From DAORHV01 sp964448405 (GTDB lineage: Bacteria > Patescibacteriota > Gracilibacteria > Peribacterales > Peribacteraceae): 64,000 bases of DNA. Under the pieces are notes generated by a model. The model saw only the letters and a program-made list of their open reading frames with translations. It made no database searches and was not told the DNA's origin. Position numbers and translations under genes: made by a program. The stretch covers positions 1 to 64,000 of the forward strand of contig CAYUVW010000005.1 of NCBI GenBank assembly GCA_964448405.1. Direction: 5' to 3'. Shown one piece after another: positions 1 to 6,832 of the stretch (the first letter of the stretch is position 1; each line of letters opens with the position of its first letter).

Positions 1-11
1 GTAAGGGAGGT

Positions 12-54
12 TCGGAGGGCCAAGGGAACCGTGCTAGGTTCCCTGGTCCTCCGA
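12..54. repeat. Long imperfect hairpin at the window edge
   Basis: Arms 12-30 and 37-54 pair over about 18 bp (outer TCGGAGG with CCTCCGA, inner AGGGAACC with GGTTCCCT) around the 6-nt loop GTGCTA, with one bulged A. No T-run follows on either strand, so it is not a textbook intrinsic terminator. It may be the end of a structured RNA or a repeat lying to the left of the window. Confidence 0.6.
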
Positions 55-57
55 GAA

Positions 58-116
58 AGAATTCTGAGCAGCTTTACGGATGGACTCTGCTAAAAAGTGG
101 AAAGAAGAACCTCAAG
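58..116. repeat. Partial copy of dispersed intergenic element
   Basis: Positions 94-112 carry CTAAAAAGTGGAAAGAAGAA, nearly identical to 3424-3444 at the end of the larger element at 3055-3470. A GAATTCT sits upstream in both. I read this as the right end of a third copy of that element family (see 3055 and 55570). Confidence 0.4.
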
Positions 117-141
117 GCTAGGATTCTCTCCACAGCATCAG

Positions 142-154
142 TACGCTCTCTTTT
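142..154 (+). promoter_or_regulatory. Leaderless-type -10 element for miaA
   Basis: TACGCT at 142-147 ends 7 nt before the GTG at 155. No Shine-Dalgarno is present. The geometry matches many other genes in this window and supports the GTG start. Confidence 0.45.
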
Positions 155-1069
155 GTGAACCCCACCGAGACTGCTATCGATTTCCTAGAAACCGCGAAGC
201 GGCCCCTCCTGGTCGTGCTCGGCCCAACCGCCAGCGGCAAGACGGCGTTCTCGGTCGAGCTCGCGCTCGCGCTGAAAGCGAGCGGGAAGACGGTGGAGGT
301 GATTAATGCCGATTCGCGTCAGCTCTATAAGGGTATGGATATCGGTACCGCCAAAATCACGGTTGAAGAAATGAAGGGTGTACCGCACTTGTTGTTCTCG
401 ATCATTGAGCCGTCGGAAGATATTACTGCTGCCAAGTATCAGCGTATGGCGACTGAGGCAATTCAGGCGGTGCAAGCACGCGGCGCTATTCCCATGCTTG
501 TAGGCGGCTCCATGCTGTACATCAGTTCCATCATCGACGGTTTGCAGCCGTTGCCAGCCAAAGACGATGCTTTGCGGGCCGAACTGGAGGCGGCGTATGC
601 CAAAGACGACGGCGCGTCGCTCTTCGCCGAATTGTCGGATATCGATCCCGCATCGGCCAAAATCATTCCGCGCGAAAACAAGCCGTATGTCATTCGGGCG
701 GTCGAAATCCATCGGCTCACCGGCAAGCCTAAATCGGCGCAGCTTACGGCGTCGTGCTGCCCGTACGATTTGCTGATCTTCGGCATGGACGTGCCGCGAG
801 CGTTGCTGACTGAGCGTATCGATAAACGCACGACTGCGTTGGTGCGCTCGGGGTGGGTTGACGAAGTGAAGCGTCTGTTGGCAGAGGGTTATTCGCTGGA
901 GAGTCCCGGTATGAAGAGTCATGGCTACCCCGAAATGACGCGTGCGATTCTGGATGGCGTTGATCCGCTTTCCACAGAGCCGGTGATTGCCGCCAAGACG
1001 CGGCAGTACGCCAAGCGCCAAATGACGTGGTGGAAGCACGATGCAAGAATCCAGTGGGTCAGGCCCTGA
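155..1069 (+). CDS. miaA: tRNA dimethylallyltransferase MiaA
   Basis: Transfers a dimethylallyl group to N6 of A37 in tRNAs that read UNN codons. The 304-aa product has the usual full length. The P-loop GPTASGKT is at residues 23-30 and the family motif DSRQLYKGMDIGTAK follows near residue 53, covering the catalytic Asp/Thr region. The start is GTG, with a -10-like box 7 nt upstream and no ribosome binding site. The gene is monocistronic: it is followed by a strong bidirectional terminator and the next gene is convergent. Identification is secure; only the start is slightly uncertain. Confidence 0.95.
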   Translation: MNPTETAIDFLETAKRPLLVVLGPTASGKTAFSVELALALKASGKTVEVINADSRQLYKGMDIGTAKITVEEMKGVPHLLFSIIEPSEDITAAKYQRMATEAIQAVQARGAIPMLVGGSMLYISSIIDGLQPLPAKDDALRAELEAAYAKDDGASLFAELSDIDPASAKIIPRENKPYVIRAVEIHRLTGKPKSAQLTASCCPYDLLIFGMDVPRALLTERIDKRTTALVRSGWVDEVKRLLAEGYSLESPGMKSHGYPEMTRAILDGVDPLSTEPVIAAKTRQYAKRQMTWWKHDARIQWVRP

Positions 1070-1091
1070 GGCAGAATTTCTTGGCCTGAAA

Positions 1092-1126
1092 GACTCCAAG
1101 GAGTCCGCTGTATTCGTTCAGCGGAG
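1092..1126 (+). repeat. GACTCC-type nonamer repeat downstream of miaA
   Basis: GACTCCAAGGAGTCC at 1092-1106 is an internal palindrome. It overlaps a second hairpin in which TCCGCTG pairs with CAGCGGA. It belongs to the stop-adjacent nonamer family seen at eight loci in the window. Confidence 0.55.
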
Positions 1127-1145
1127 TCACGGAATCTTAAGGTCG

Positions 1146-1171
1146 AAAAAACGGCCCGAAGGCCGTTTTTT
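1146..1171. terminator. Bidirectional intrinsic terminator between miaA and the convergent gene
   Basis: A perfect 11-bp stem (AAAAAACGGCC / GGCCGTTTTTT) with loop CGAA has A- and T-runs on both sides. It can end transcription of miaA (+) and of the gene ending at 1191 (-). Confidence 0.9.
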
Positions 1172-1190
1172 GAGGAGTCGTTGTTTTTGG

Positions 1191-2084
1191 TTAGCCGCGG
1201 AATCCGGGCGGGAAACGCACCGGACCACCACTCGGAGGAACTGGACCGCCGAAGCCCGGGCCACCCGGACGCAAGCCTGGGCCGAAGCCCGGACGAGAAG
1301 AGGGAGCAGTGCCGAATCCGATTCCAGGACGTGGGCCTGGGCCGAAGCCCGGAGGCATGCGCCCGCCTTCGAAGCCGGGCGGGACTATGCCGGTAGCACC
1401 GAATTCAGGTCCGCCAATGAAGCCAGCTGGCATGGTGCCGTTCGGGGTGCGTAGACCCTGTTCCCACACTGCCCAGTAGCGCGGTTCGCCGTTTACTTCG
1501 TACTGGCTGACCATGGTTTCGATATATCCGAGAGAGAGGTGTTTGGCGCGATTTTCCAAGTACCCCTCCTCCGTCATGTCGTGTGCCGTAAAGAACGGAG
1601 CGCTGCCCATGGGGCTGCGTATCCACATGGAATCGAAGCGCGCTTCACCAACTTCGCTGTGACCGTGAATGCGAGCCAGGCGCCAGCCGCAGCGTGCGAG
1701 CTGTTCGGCAGTCGTTTGGTATTCGATGAAATTCTGGTCGCGGTGAATGATTGCACCATTGTTCAGACGCTCGAAGGCGAGCGCGTTGCGTGGGGCGAGA
1801 CGATCCAATACACGACCTTCCGACTGCAGTGCTGCAAAGCGGCGAGGTCCGGCCGAGCGATCGGTGATGCCGGCCAGCAAGTCCGCGGCCTGGCGTAGCA
1901 ACATGATGGCCTGGCTGTTGCTCATGTTGGGGTTCGAGCGAATCGCATTGATTGCACGGTCGGCGATCATGCGGGGGTCGGCGTTATCCACACGTTCACG
2001 CAAATTGGCGAGACGCGCGCGAGGATCGGACATCTCGGGTCCGTCGGGCAACGGCAGTGCGTCGGGGTTGAAGCGCGGAGGCAT
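1191..2084 (-). CDS. Hypothetical protein with Gly/Pro-rich C-terminal tail
   Basis: A 297-aa protein of no family I recognise. Residues 1-200 look globular and soluble. The last ~90 residues are a low-complexity Gly/Pro/Phe tail built from PPGF, GPGPRPG and GFG units, probably disordered. No signal peptide or membrane segment is visible. I chose the ATG at 2084; the open frame runs farther upstream to 2312, but that part overlaps the preceding gene and looks non-coding. The gene lies 47 nt downstream of the co-directional gene 2132-2521, so the two are probably co-transcribed. Confidence 0.75.
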   Translation of the reverse strand: MPPRFNPDALPLPDGPEMSDPRARLANLRERVDNADPRMIADRAINAIRSNPNMSNSQAIMLLRQAADLLAGITDRSAGPRRFAALQSEGRVLDRLAPRNALAFERLNNGAIIHRDQNFIEYQTTAEQLARCGWRLARIHGHSEVGEARFDSMWIRSPMGSAPFFTAHDMTEEGYLENRAKHLSLGYIETMVSQYEVNGEPRYWAVWEQGLRTPNGTMPAGFIGGPEFGATGIVPPGFEGGRMPPGFGPGPRPGIGFGTAPSSRPGFGPGLRPGGPGFGGPVPPSGGPVRFPPGFRG

Positions 2085-2131
2085 ACTGGTAGTGGGTAGG
2101 AAATTGATGTTGGTCTTGTTTGGTCGCGAGA

Positions 2132-2521
2132 TTAGAACTTGAACACGTCGTGGCCGTGGACTTCGATGCGCTGTTTCATTTCCCACAACTGTTCGATCAT
2201 CGTTTCCAGTTGGGGGCAGGCATCGGGCGTTTGCTTCGATTTGTAGAAGCCGTAGATGTGATCCAGCAACGTGGCCATGTTCACAATGATCAAGTCGGTC
2301 TTGGCCTTCCACTCATCCGGCAGCGCATCGTACACACTCTGATTCAGAAAGGTTTCCGGCTTGGTGACATTGATTTCACCTTTCTCCAGCAAGGCAGAAA
2401 TGGTGGTGCAGAAGTTCTTGTGCTCCTGGTCCATGTCTCCGCTTACGGGTTGCCCGGCCTTCTTCTGCTGGGCCTCGGTGAGCGTGGGTTGTTGTGTGAT
2501 GTATGTAGTGAAGTCCGCCAT
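2132..2521 (-). CDS. Hypothetical protein, small and soluble
   Basis: A 129-aa, mostly helical, charged protein with no motif or membrane segment that I recognise. The ATG at 2521 is chosen because TATACT (extended by an upstream TGG on the minus strand) ends 8 nt before it, a leaderless arrangement. The longer open frame to 2698 would run over the promoter region of the divergent DUF1622 gene. It is probably the first gene of a two-gene operon with 1191-2084. Confidence 0.75.
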   Translation of the reverse strand: MADFTTYITQQPTLTEAQQKKAGQPVSGDMDQEHKNFCTTISALLEKGEINVTKPETFLNQSVYDALPDEWKAKTDLIIVNMATLLDHIYGFYKSKQTPDACPQLETMIEQLWEMKQRIEVHGHDVFKF

Positions 2522-2604
2522 ACCTTGTAAGTATACCAGATTTTGCACTTTTTTTGTAGAGCTGGCCGAAAGCGAAATCACGTGATTAGAAGCCAGTTTT
2601 GCTG

Positions 2605-2610
2605 TATACT
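2605..2610 (+). promoter_or_regulatory. -10 box TATACT of the DUF1622 gene
   Basis: TATACT lies 29 nt before the ATG at 2640, giving a leader of roughly 20 nt. The leader is A/C-rich (ends ACCCCCT) with no Shine-Dalgarno. Confidence 0.6.
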
Positions 2611-2639
2611 GGGAAAGAACATTCACACAGAAACCCCCT

Positions 2640-3035
2640 ATGGAACACACCCTGACGTTGGGCTTAAGCGACATCAGTATTCTGCTTGGAGAGAGCATTG
2701 GCTATGTCGGCTTAGCCATTATGACCATTGGTACGCTGAAAAGCCTGTGGTTGTTCGTCGTACGGCAGATTCTAGGGCGCGAGAATATTTTGTCTGCCAT
2801 TCGCGTGGAATTGGGTCAGCATTTGGCGCTTGGACTCGAGTTCTTGGTGGGCAAGGATATTATCGAATCGCTGGTGAATCCGACGTGGGATGACCTTGGG
2901 AAATTGGCTGCCATCGTCGTGCTTCGCACTATTCTCACCTTGTTCCTCCAGCGTGAATTGAAAGAGATTTCGGAGGATGCCCATGAGGAAAAAGTGCTGC
3001 GCGCAACGCTGAAGGGGAAGAGGCATGTGAAGTAG
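2640..3035 (+). CDS. DUF1622 family membrane protein
   Basis: A 131-aa protein matching the DUF1622 pattern. A first membrane helix (about residues 19-42) ends in Arg-rich sequence. It is followed by the family segment with LGLEFLVGKDIIESLVNPTW near residues 61-81 and a second helix near 87-103 ending in LQRELKE. The molecular role of the family is unknown. It is divergent from the 2521 gene and has its own promoter. Confidence 0.85.
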   Translation: MEHTLTLGLSDISILLGESIGYVGLAIMTIGTLKSLWLFVVRQILGRENILSAIRVELGQHLALGLEFLVGKDIIESLVNPTWDDLGKLAAIVVLRTILTLFLQRELKEISEDAHEEKVLRATLKGKRHVK

Positions 3036-3054
3036 GTGTTGATGCTGCCGAAGA

Positions 3055-3470
3055 GTGGTTGATTTCTTCCTTCCATTTTTTTTGAGGCGCCATTCTTGTT
3101 GTGAGTTTTTTCCGCCACTTCTTTGTGCGCGACAAAAAGAAGTGGCCAAGAAAGCGCGTGCGCTGAGCGCCCTCCAGCAGGCCCCCGCGCGCAGCGCACA
3201 CCAACCCTTTGGTGGCTTGAACACCCGCCCTGAGCTTGCTTGCCGTACTGGCCGCCCTGAAAGAATTCGTCGCGGTTCTTCGCGAAGCGGGGCCGCAAGC
3301 AAACGTGCCTGTTTGAGCCCGCGAGTGGGGACGAGCGGGCGAGTTCACGTTTGCAGTGCCCCGCTGAGCGAGCAAGAACCGCAGAATTCTTTCACCAGCG
3401 GCCGATTTTTTCTCCACTTTTTTCTAAAAAAAGTGGAAAGAAGAAGCTTTCTCGAGGCGATTATGGAATC
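3055..3470. repeat. Structured intergenic element (largest copy), about 400 bp
   Basis: The long gap between genes (3036-3540) holds no convincing gene, although a reading frame stays open through it. It begins with a perfect 11-bp hairpin (GCCACTTCTTT 3114-3124 with 3136-3146). Next come GC-rich inverted segments and the string GCCTGTTTGAGCCCGCG near 3308. It ends with a 10-bp hairpin CCACTTTTTT/AAAAAAGTGG (3414-3436). The same ordered parts occur inverted at 55570-55760, and the right end recurs at 58-116. It may be a mobile-like repeat or a structured RNA; no transposase is present. Confidence 0.6.
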
Positions 3471-3504
3471 ACTGCTTTGGTCTCGGGTCTGCATGCCCTT
3501 CACG

Positions 3505-3534
3505 CTGCCAAAAATCAGTCTTTTCTGGTATACT
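3505..3534 (+). promoter_or_regulatory. Leaderless promoter of the mannosyltransferase gene
   Basis: The -10 box TATACT is at 3529-3534, preceded by TGG (extended -10), with a weak -35 CTGCCA at 3505-3510. Only 6 nt (ATTCCG) separate the -10 box from the ATG at 3541, so transcription should start at or next to the start codon. Confidence 0.7.
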
Positions 3535-3540
3535 ATTCCG

Positions 3541-4845
3541 ATGTCTCCGGAGCACACACTCACACTCTCTCCCGCGTTCACGCCTGCCGCTTTTGGCAGC
3601 GACGTTCGAGCGAAGACATGCAGTGTGCTGCGTCTGTGCATTGCCGGTGTGTGCATCGCGTTGGTGCAGACGCTCATTGTTCCCGTTGTTCGTCAGACGA
3701 CGGTGGCGCAAGCACAGTCGATGTTGTTTCGGTGGGACAGCCAGTGGTATGCCGAGATTGCGTTACGGGGTTACCACAGCAGCATTCCGGCGTACCCCGA
3801 AAACCTCACGTGGACGCATGAGCAATACAACAGCGGAACCAACGTCGCGTTCTTTCCGGCATACCCGGTGTTGATCAATGTGGTTCGTGCGGCGACCGGA
3901 TTGCCAGTGCTGTCTTCCATGCTGCTCATCAGCCAGTTGTTCGCCGCTGTGTTCTGGACGTATGTGCTCGTGCTGTTGGCCCGGCTGCGCATTCCGGTAT
4001 TCGGGCGCTGTGTAGCGGTTCTACTCATGCTGGCCCACCCGGGAGCGTTCTTCCAAATCGCAGCGTATTCCGAATCCTTGTTTCTGGCGAACATGATGGG
4101 CTTTCTGTACTGGAACTTGGAGTACCGCCGAAGGCATGCGTTGTTGTTCATTGTTTTGCATGGCTTTCTTCTATCTGCAACAAAATTGGTTGCCATGCCG
4201 ATCGTTCTTTTGCCATTGGTTTTGGCGCTATGGCGCCGCAGCACGGGCAAGCGGGAATCCCTTGCGGCAGCCGTCTACGATACGGCGCTGTCTGCAACCG
4301 GAGGCCTTTCATTTTTGTTGTACTGCTGGCTGAAGTTCGGTCATTGGGATCTGTACTTGCAGCGGCAGCGCATGGGGTGGGGGATTCGTCCGGATCTGTT
4401 GTTTTGGTTGCATTGGCCACCGCGATTTCTAATTCCGAATGTGGTCGGGTCGCTACTTGCTCCGGCACAAATTTGCCGGTTCGTAGTTGCGGCGACCAGC
4501 TGGTTTTTCGTTGCCATGGTTGCAACGGATATCCTGCGTGCCGTGCGTCGGACGGGCTCCGAATGGACGGAGCGGATTGCGTTGTATTGGTGTGCGTTGA
4601 GCATGTTCTATGTTTTCGTTGCCGGATTCACCGGATTGCAAATGGAGGCCATGGTCCGGCACCTCTTCGGTACATATGTGTTGTTGGTGCTGTTGGCGGC
4701 ACATGCGTTGCGCATGAGTTGGAAGCCAGCATGGAGTCGCTGGCTGATTCCCGCGGCCGTTGTAATTGGACTGTTTGTTTTTGGTTGCGGCGCCTTGCAG
4801 CAGTTGTTGATCATGAGGTTTACGTCTGGCCAGTGGGTGGCATAA
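3541..4845 (+). CDS. PIG-V-like (GT-C) integral membrane mannosyltransferase
   Basis: A 434-aa polytopic protein. After a first helix (about residues 29-52) comes the extracytoplasmic loop with FRWDSQWYAEIALRGY, the WD motif typical of GPI-mannosyltransferase-II-like GT-C enzymes. This is followed by FFPAYPVL and about eight more hydrophobic helices. Such enzymes move a sugar from a polyprenyl-phosphate donor onto a surface glycan or protein; the acceptor cannot be told from sequence. The start is fixed by the leaderless promoter. An in-frame extension of 162 codons upstream covers the repeat element and is rejected. Confidence 0.8.
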   Translation: MSPEHTLTLSPAFTPAAFGSDVRAKTCSVLRLCIAGVCIALVQTLIVPVVRQTTVAQAQSMLFRWDSQWYAEIALRGYHSSIPAYPENLTWTHEQYNSGTNVAFFPAYPVLINVVRAATGLPVLSSMLLISQLFAAVFWTYVLVLLARLRIPVFGRCVAVLLMLAHPGAFFQIAAYSESLFLANMMGFLYWNLEYRRRHALLFIVLHGFLLSATKLVAMPIVLLPLVLALWRRSTGKRESLAAAVYDTALSATGGLSFLLYCWLKFGHWDLYLQRQRMGWGIRPDLLFWLHWPPRFLIPNVVGSLLAPAQICRFVVAATSWFFVAMVATDILRAVRRTGSEWTERIALYWCALSMFYVFVAGFTGLQMEAMVRHLFGTYVLLVLLAAHALRMSWKPAWSRWLIPAAVVIGLFVFGCGALQQLLIMRFTSGQWVA

Positions 4846-4860
4846 ATACAGCAATTATGG

Positions 4861-4866
4861 TATAAT
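4861..4866 (+). promoter_or_regulatory. Extended -10 promoter of the first secreted paralogue
   Basis: TATAAT preceded by TGG lies 16 nt after the stop of the mannosyltransferase. The leader to the ATG at 4897 is about 24 nt, C/T-rich, without a Shine-Dalgarno. Confidence 0.7.
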
Positions 4867-4896
4867 TTTCGCAATACTCACATTCATCTGCATTCT

Positions 4897-5781
4897 ATGA
4901 AGACCAAGCACCAGCAAGGCATTGTGATTGCATTTTCCGGCATGCTTGCCGCAGTACTCGGCGTAACGATGTATCAGCAAGTTCCCGGCACACTGAAGGG
5001 TGACATGCTCGGCAGCATGAATGCCTTCGTCATGTCATCGAGCTTCATGTTCCAGCCGCAGCCGATTGCAATCGATATGATGCAGCAATCGAGCATTGGC
5101 GGAACGCTGGATCAGCCAGGCGTCATCGATATGATGCAGTCGTCGATCGGAGACGACGGTACGCTGATCGTCCAGGAGCAAGATGAAACGCTTGATCCGA
5201 ATGAAGTCGTGGCGATTGTAGAGAATGAGGATGGAACGACGACCGAGTACACCCGCAGCCAACTTGAGAACATGGAAACGGCATTCAGTTCGTCGAGCGA
5301 TACCGAGCTCATGGAGCCGGATGATATGAACAGTTCGTTCGTCAGTGCCATTACCTGCAAAAATGTGGAGCTCGTCGAGAAAATCAGGAGGGTGACGGGC
5401 AAAACGCAGCCGCAGGAGTACAGGAAGTCGTACCCGAATCCCACTCCGCCGCCCAAGACACGTACCACGGTTAAAAAAATCGCGTCGCGCTGCGACAAAG
5501 CAACTGCAGAAGCATCGGCTAAAGAGGATGCCATTCAAGCCTTTCGCAATTCGTGCGGATTGCCGGATGACTGCGCGAATCCGAGTCAGTGCACCAACTT
5601 TGGCGTTACGTACAAGTATGGCGAATTGAAGGTTGTGTTTACCACAAAGGAAAACAAGAAGAGTGATCCGGTCATGAATTGCGCCGGCGAGACCTCGTAC
5701 ACATCGGTTGCCACAATCAGTGACCAGACATGCACGTCTATCCGACGCTGTGAATCGCTCAAGGCGACGCAACGGTATTAG
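4897..5781 (+). CDS. Secreted or membrane-anchored Cys-domain protein, paralogue 1
   Basis: A 294-aa exported protein of unknown family. Residues 1-25 form a short basic start plus hydrophobic helix (signal peptide or anchor). Residues 30-150 are Met/Ser/Asp-rich and low in complexity. Residues 150-290 form a Cys-rich domain with C...SRCDKATAEASAKEDAIQAF, a CxxxxxC pair, MNCAGE and a final CTSIRRC. The same domain order and the same Cys spacing appear in the neighbour 5938-6786. The gene is followed by a clear terminator, so each paralogue has its own promoter. Confidence 0.8.
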   Translation: MKTKHQQGIVIAFSGMLAAVLGVTMYQQVPGTLKGDMLGSMNAFVMSSSFMFQPQPIAIDMMQQSSIGGTLDQPGVIDMMQSSIGDDGTLIVQEQDETLDPNEVVAIVENEDGTTTEYTRSQLENMETAFSSSSDTELMEPDDMNSSFVSAITCKNVELVEKIRRVTGKTQPQEYRKSYPNPTPPPKTRTTVKKIASRCDKATAEASAKEDAIQAFRNSCGLPDDCANPSQCTNFGVTYKYGELKVVFTTKENKKSDPVMNCAGETSYTSVATISDQTCTSIRRCESLKATQRY

Positions 5782-5801
5782 GCACATTTCCACGATCTCT
5801 T

Positions 5802-5839
5802 CACCCCTGTGTCGTCCGCATGACACAGGGTGTTTTTTT
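5802..5839 (+). terminator. Intrinsic terminator after secreted paralogue 1
   Basis: CCCTGTGTC (5805-5813) pairs with GACACAGGG (5822-5830) around an 8-nt loop, followed by TG and seven T. Confidence 0.9.
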
Positions 5840-5900
5840 AATGCAGGGAAAAGCAGATGCATACCGCAGTCTTTTTCCTTGGACGGGCGTTCGTGTCTCC

Positions 5901-5929
5901 TTGACCATTGTTTTGCGCATCCGTAGCCT
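5901..5929 (+). promoter_or_regulatory. Promoter of secreted paralogue 2
   Basis: TTGACC at 5901-5906, a 17-nt spacer and TAGCCT at 5924-5929. The start codon follows 8 nt later, so the mRNA is leaderless or nearly so. Confidence 0.6.
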
Positions 5930-5937
5930 CGACTCAT

Positions 5938-6786
5938 ATGAAACAACCTCGCTTTGCCTTGCTCGCAACTTCCGGAGTTCTTGTCGCCGTCATTGGTGTT
6001 GTGGCAGCGCAGCAATCCAGATTTCTTTCGGGTGACCTGACCGGAGACATGATGATGCCGTCCTCGTTTGGTGCCATGCAGTCGTCCGACGGCGGTTCCA
6101 TCGTGATGTCGTCATTCGCAACCATAGAGCAATCGAGCCAAGCTGCCATGCAGGTCTCCAGCATGGGAGGCATGATGTCGTCTGGCGACGGAGGCATGAT
6201 GCAAGTATCCAGCATGGGTGGAATGATGTCCTCCGACGACGGCGGGACAATGCAGGTATCCAGCATGGGTGGCATGGCATCGTCGCAGGGCACGACGACC
6301 GTTTCGTCCATGGGTGGCATGCAGTCGTCGGGCGGCGCCATTGAAGCGGCAACGAGCAGTTTCGATTCCTCGTACGTGTCGTCCACCATTACCTGCAGCG
6401 ATACCACCAGCAACCCCGTGGCGATTACGGTAAGCGCCAAAACCCTGCCTACGAAGTTCACCAAGGGCAAAGTCACCGAGTCGGTTGCCGCACGTTGCGA
6501 CCGTGCAGCAGCGGAAATTTCTGCGAGGGACGCAGTCGAAGTCGTGTTCCGCAACGCTTGTCCTTCGGCTCCTCCTTGCGCCCTGGGTTGCGACTACACC
6601 AACTATCGCAAGGAATATAAGAAGCCGCTGCCTGCGGTTCTGAAGACCACTGAAATCAAGTCCACAACGACTATGAGTTGCGCCGGCGGCAAAGCGTATG
6701 TGACCACTGCGACCGTCACCAAAGAGAATTGCACGACCGTGAACGTCTGCACGGCGCCCAAGCCGCCCATGCCATTGCCGCGCTAA
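5938..6786 (+). CDS. Secreted Cys-domain protein with 17-residue repeats, paralogue 2
   Basis: A 282-aa exported protein, tandem paralogue of 4897-5781. It has a signal/anchor helix (residues 6-24), then a Met/Ser/Gly low-complexity stretch with four repeats of MQVSSMGGMMSSGDGG type at residues 71-133. The C-terminal Cys domain contains ARCDRAAAEISARDAVEVVF, MSCAGG and NCTTVNVC, aligning with paralogue 1. The start is set by the promoter at 5901; an upstream in-frame start at 5908 lies inside that promoter. Function unknown; the repeat plus Cys-domain layout suggests a surface stalk with a disulfide-stabilised head (inference). Confidence 0.8.
   Translation: MKQPRFALLATSGVLVAVIGVVAAQQSRFLSGDLTGDMMMPSSFGAMQSSDGGSIVMSSFATIEQSSQAAMQVSSMGGMMSSGDGGMMQVSSMGGMMSSDDGGTMQVSSMGGMASSQGTTTVSSMGGMQSSGGAIEAATSSFDSSYVSSTITCSDTTSNPVAITVSAKTLPTKFTKGKVTESVAARCDRAAAEISARDAVEVVFRNACPSAPPCALGCDYTNYRKEYKKPLPAVLKTTEIKSTTTMSCAGGKAYVTTATVTKENCTTVNVCTAPKPPMPLPR
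6148..6336 (+). repeat. Coding tandem repeat of about 51 bp, four units
   Basis: Units begin near 6148, 6199, 6250 and 6298 and encode MQVSSMGGM-type 17-mers; the last two are shortened. The copy number is likely to vary between strains. Confidence 0.7.
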
Positions 6787-6819
6787 TTCGGATTATTTCG
6801 AATGAGAGGTGCATGGGTG

Positions 6820-6825
6820 TACAAT
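6820..6825 (+). promoter_or_regulatory. Leaderless -10 box of recG
   Basis: TACAAT with an upstream TG ends 7 nt before the GTG at 6833. Confidence 0.6.
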
Positions 6826-6832
6826 CATCCAC

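Noticed and set aside
185..1099. 304-codon frame antisense to miaA
   Set aside because: Shadow of a GC-rich gene; the His/Arg-rich translation has no motif, while the plus strand is clearly miaA.
1191..2312. Longer start (2312) for the Gly/Pro-rich protein
   Set aside because: The extra 76 codons lie inside the preceding co-directional gene and look like out-of-frame translation.
3055..3540. N-terminal extension (162 codons) of the mannosyltransferase frame
   Set aside because: It translates the structured repeat element, has no membrane or domain logic, and lies upstream of the -10 box that ends 6 nt before ATG 3541.
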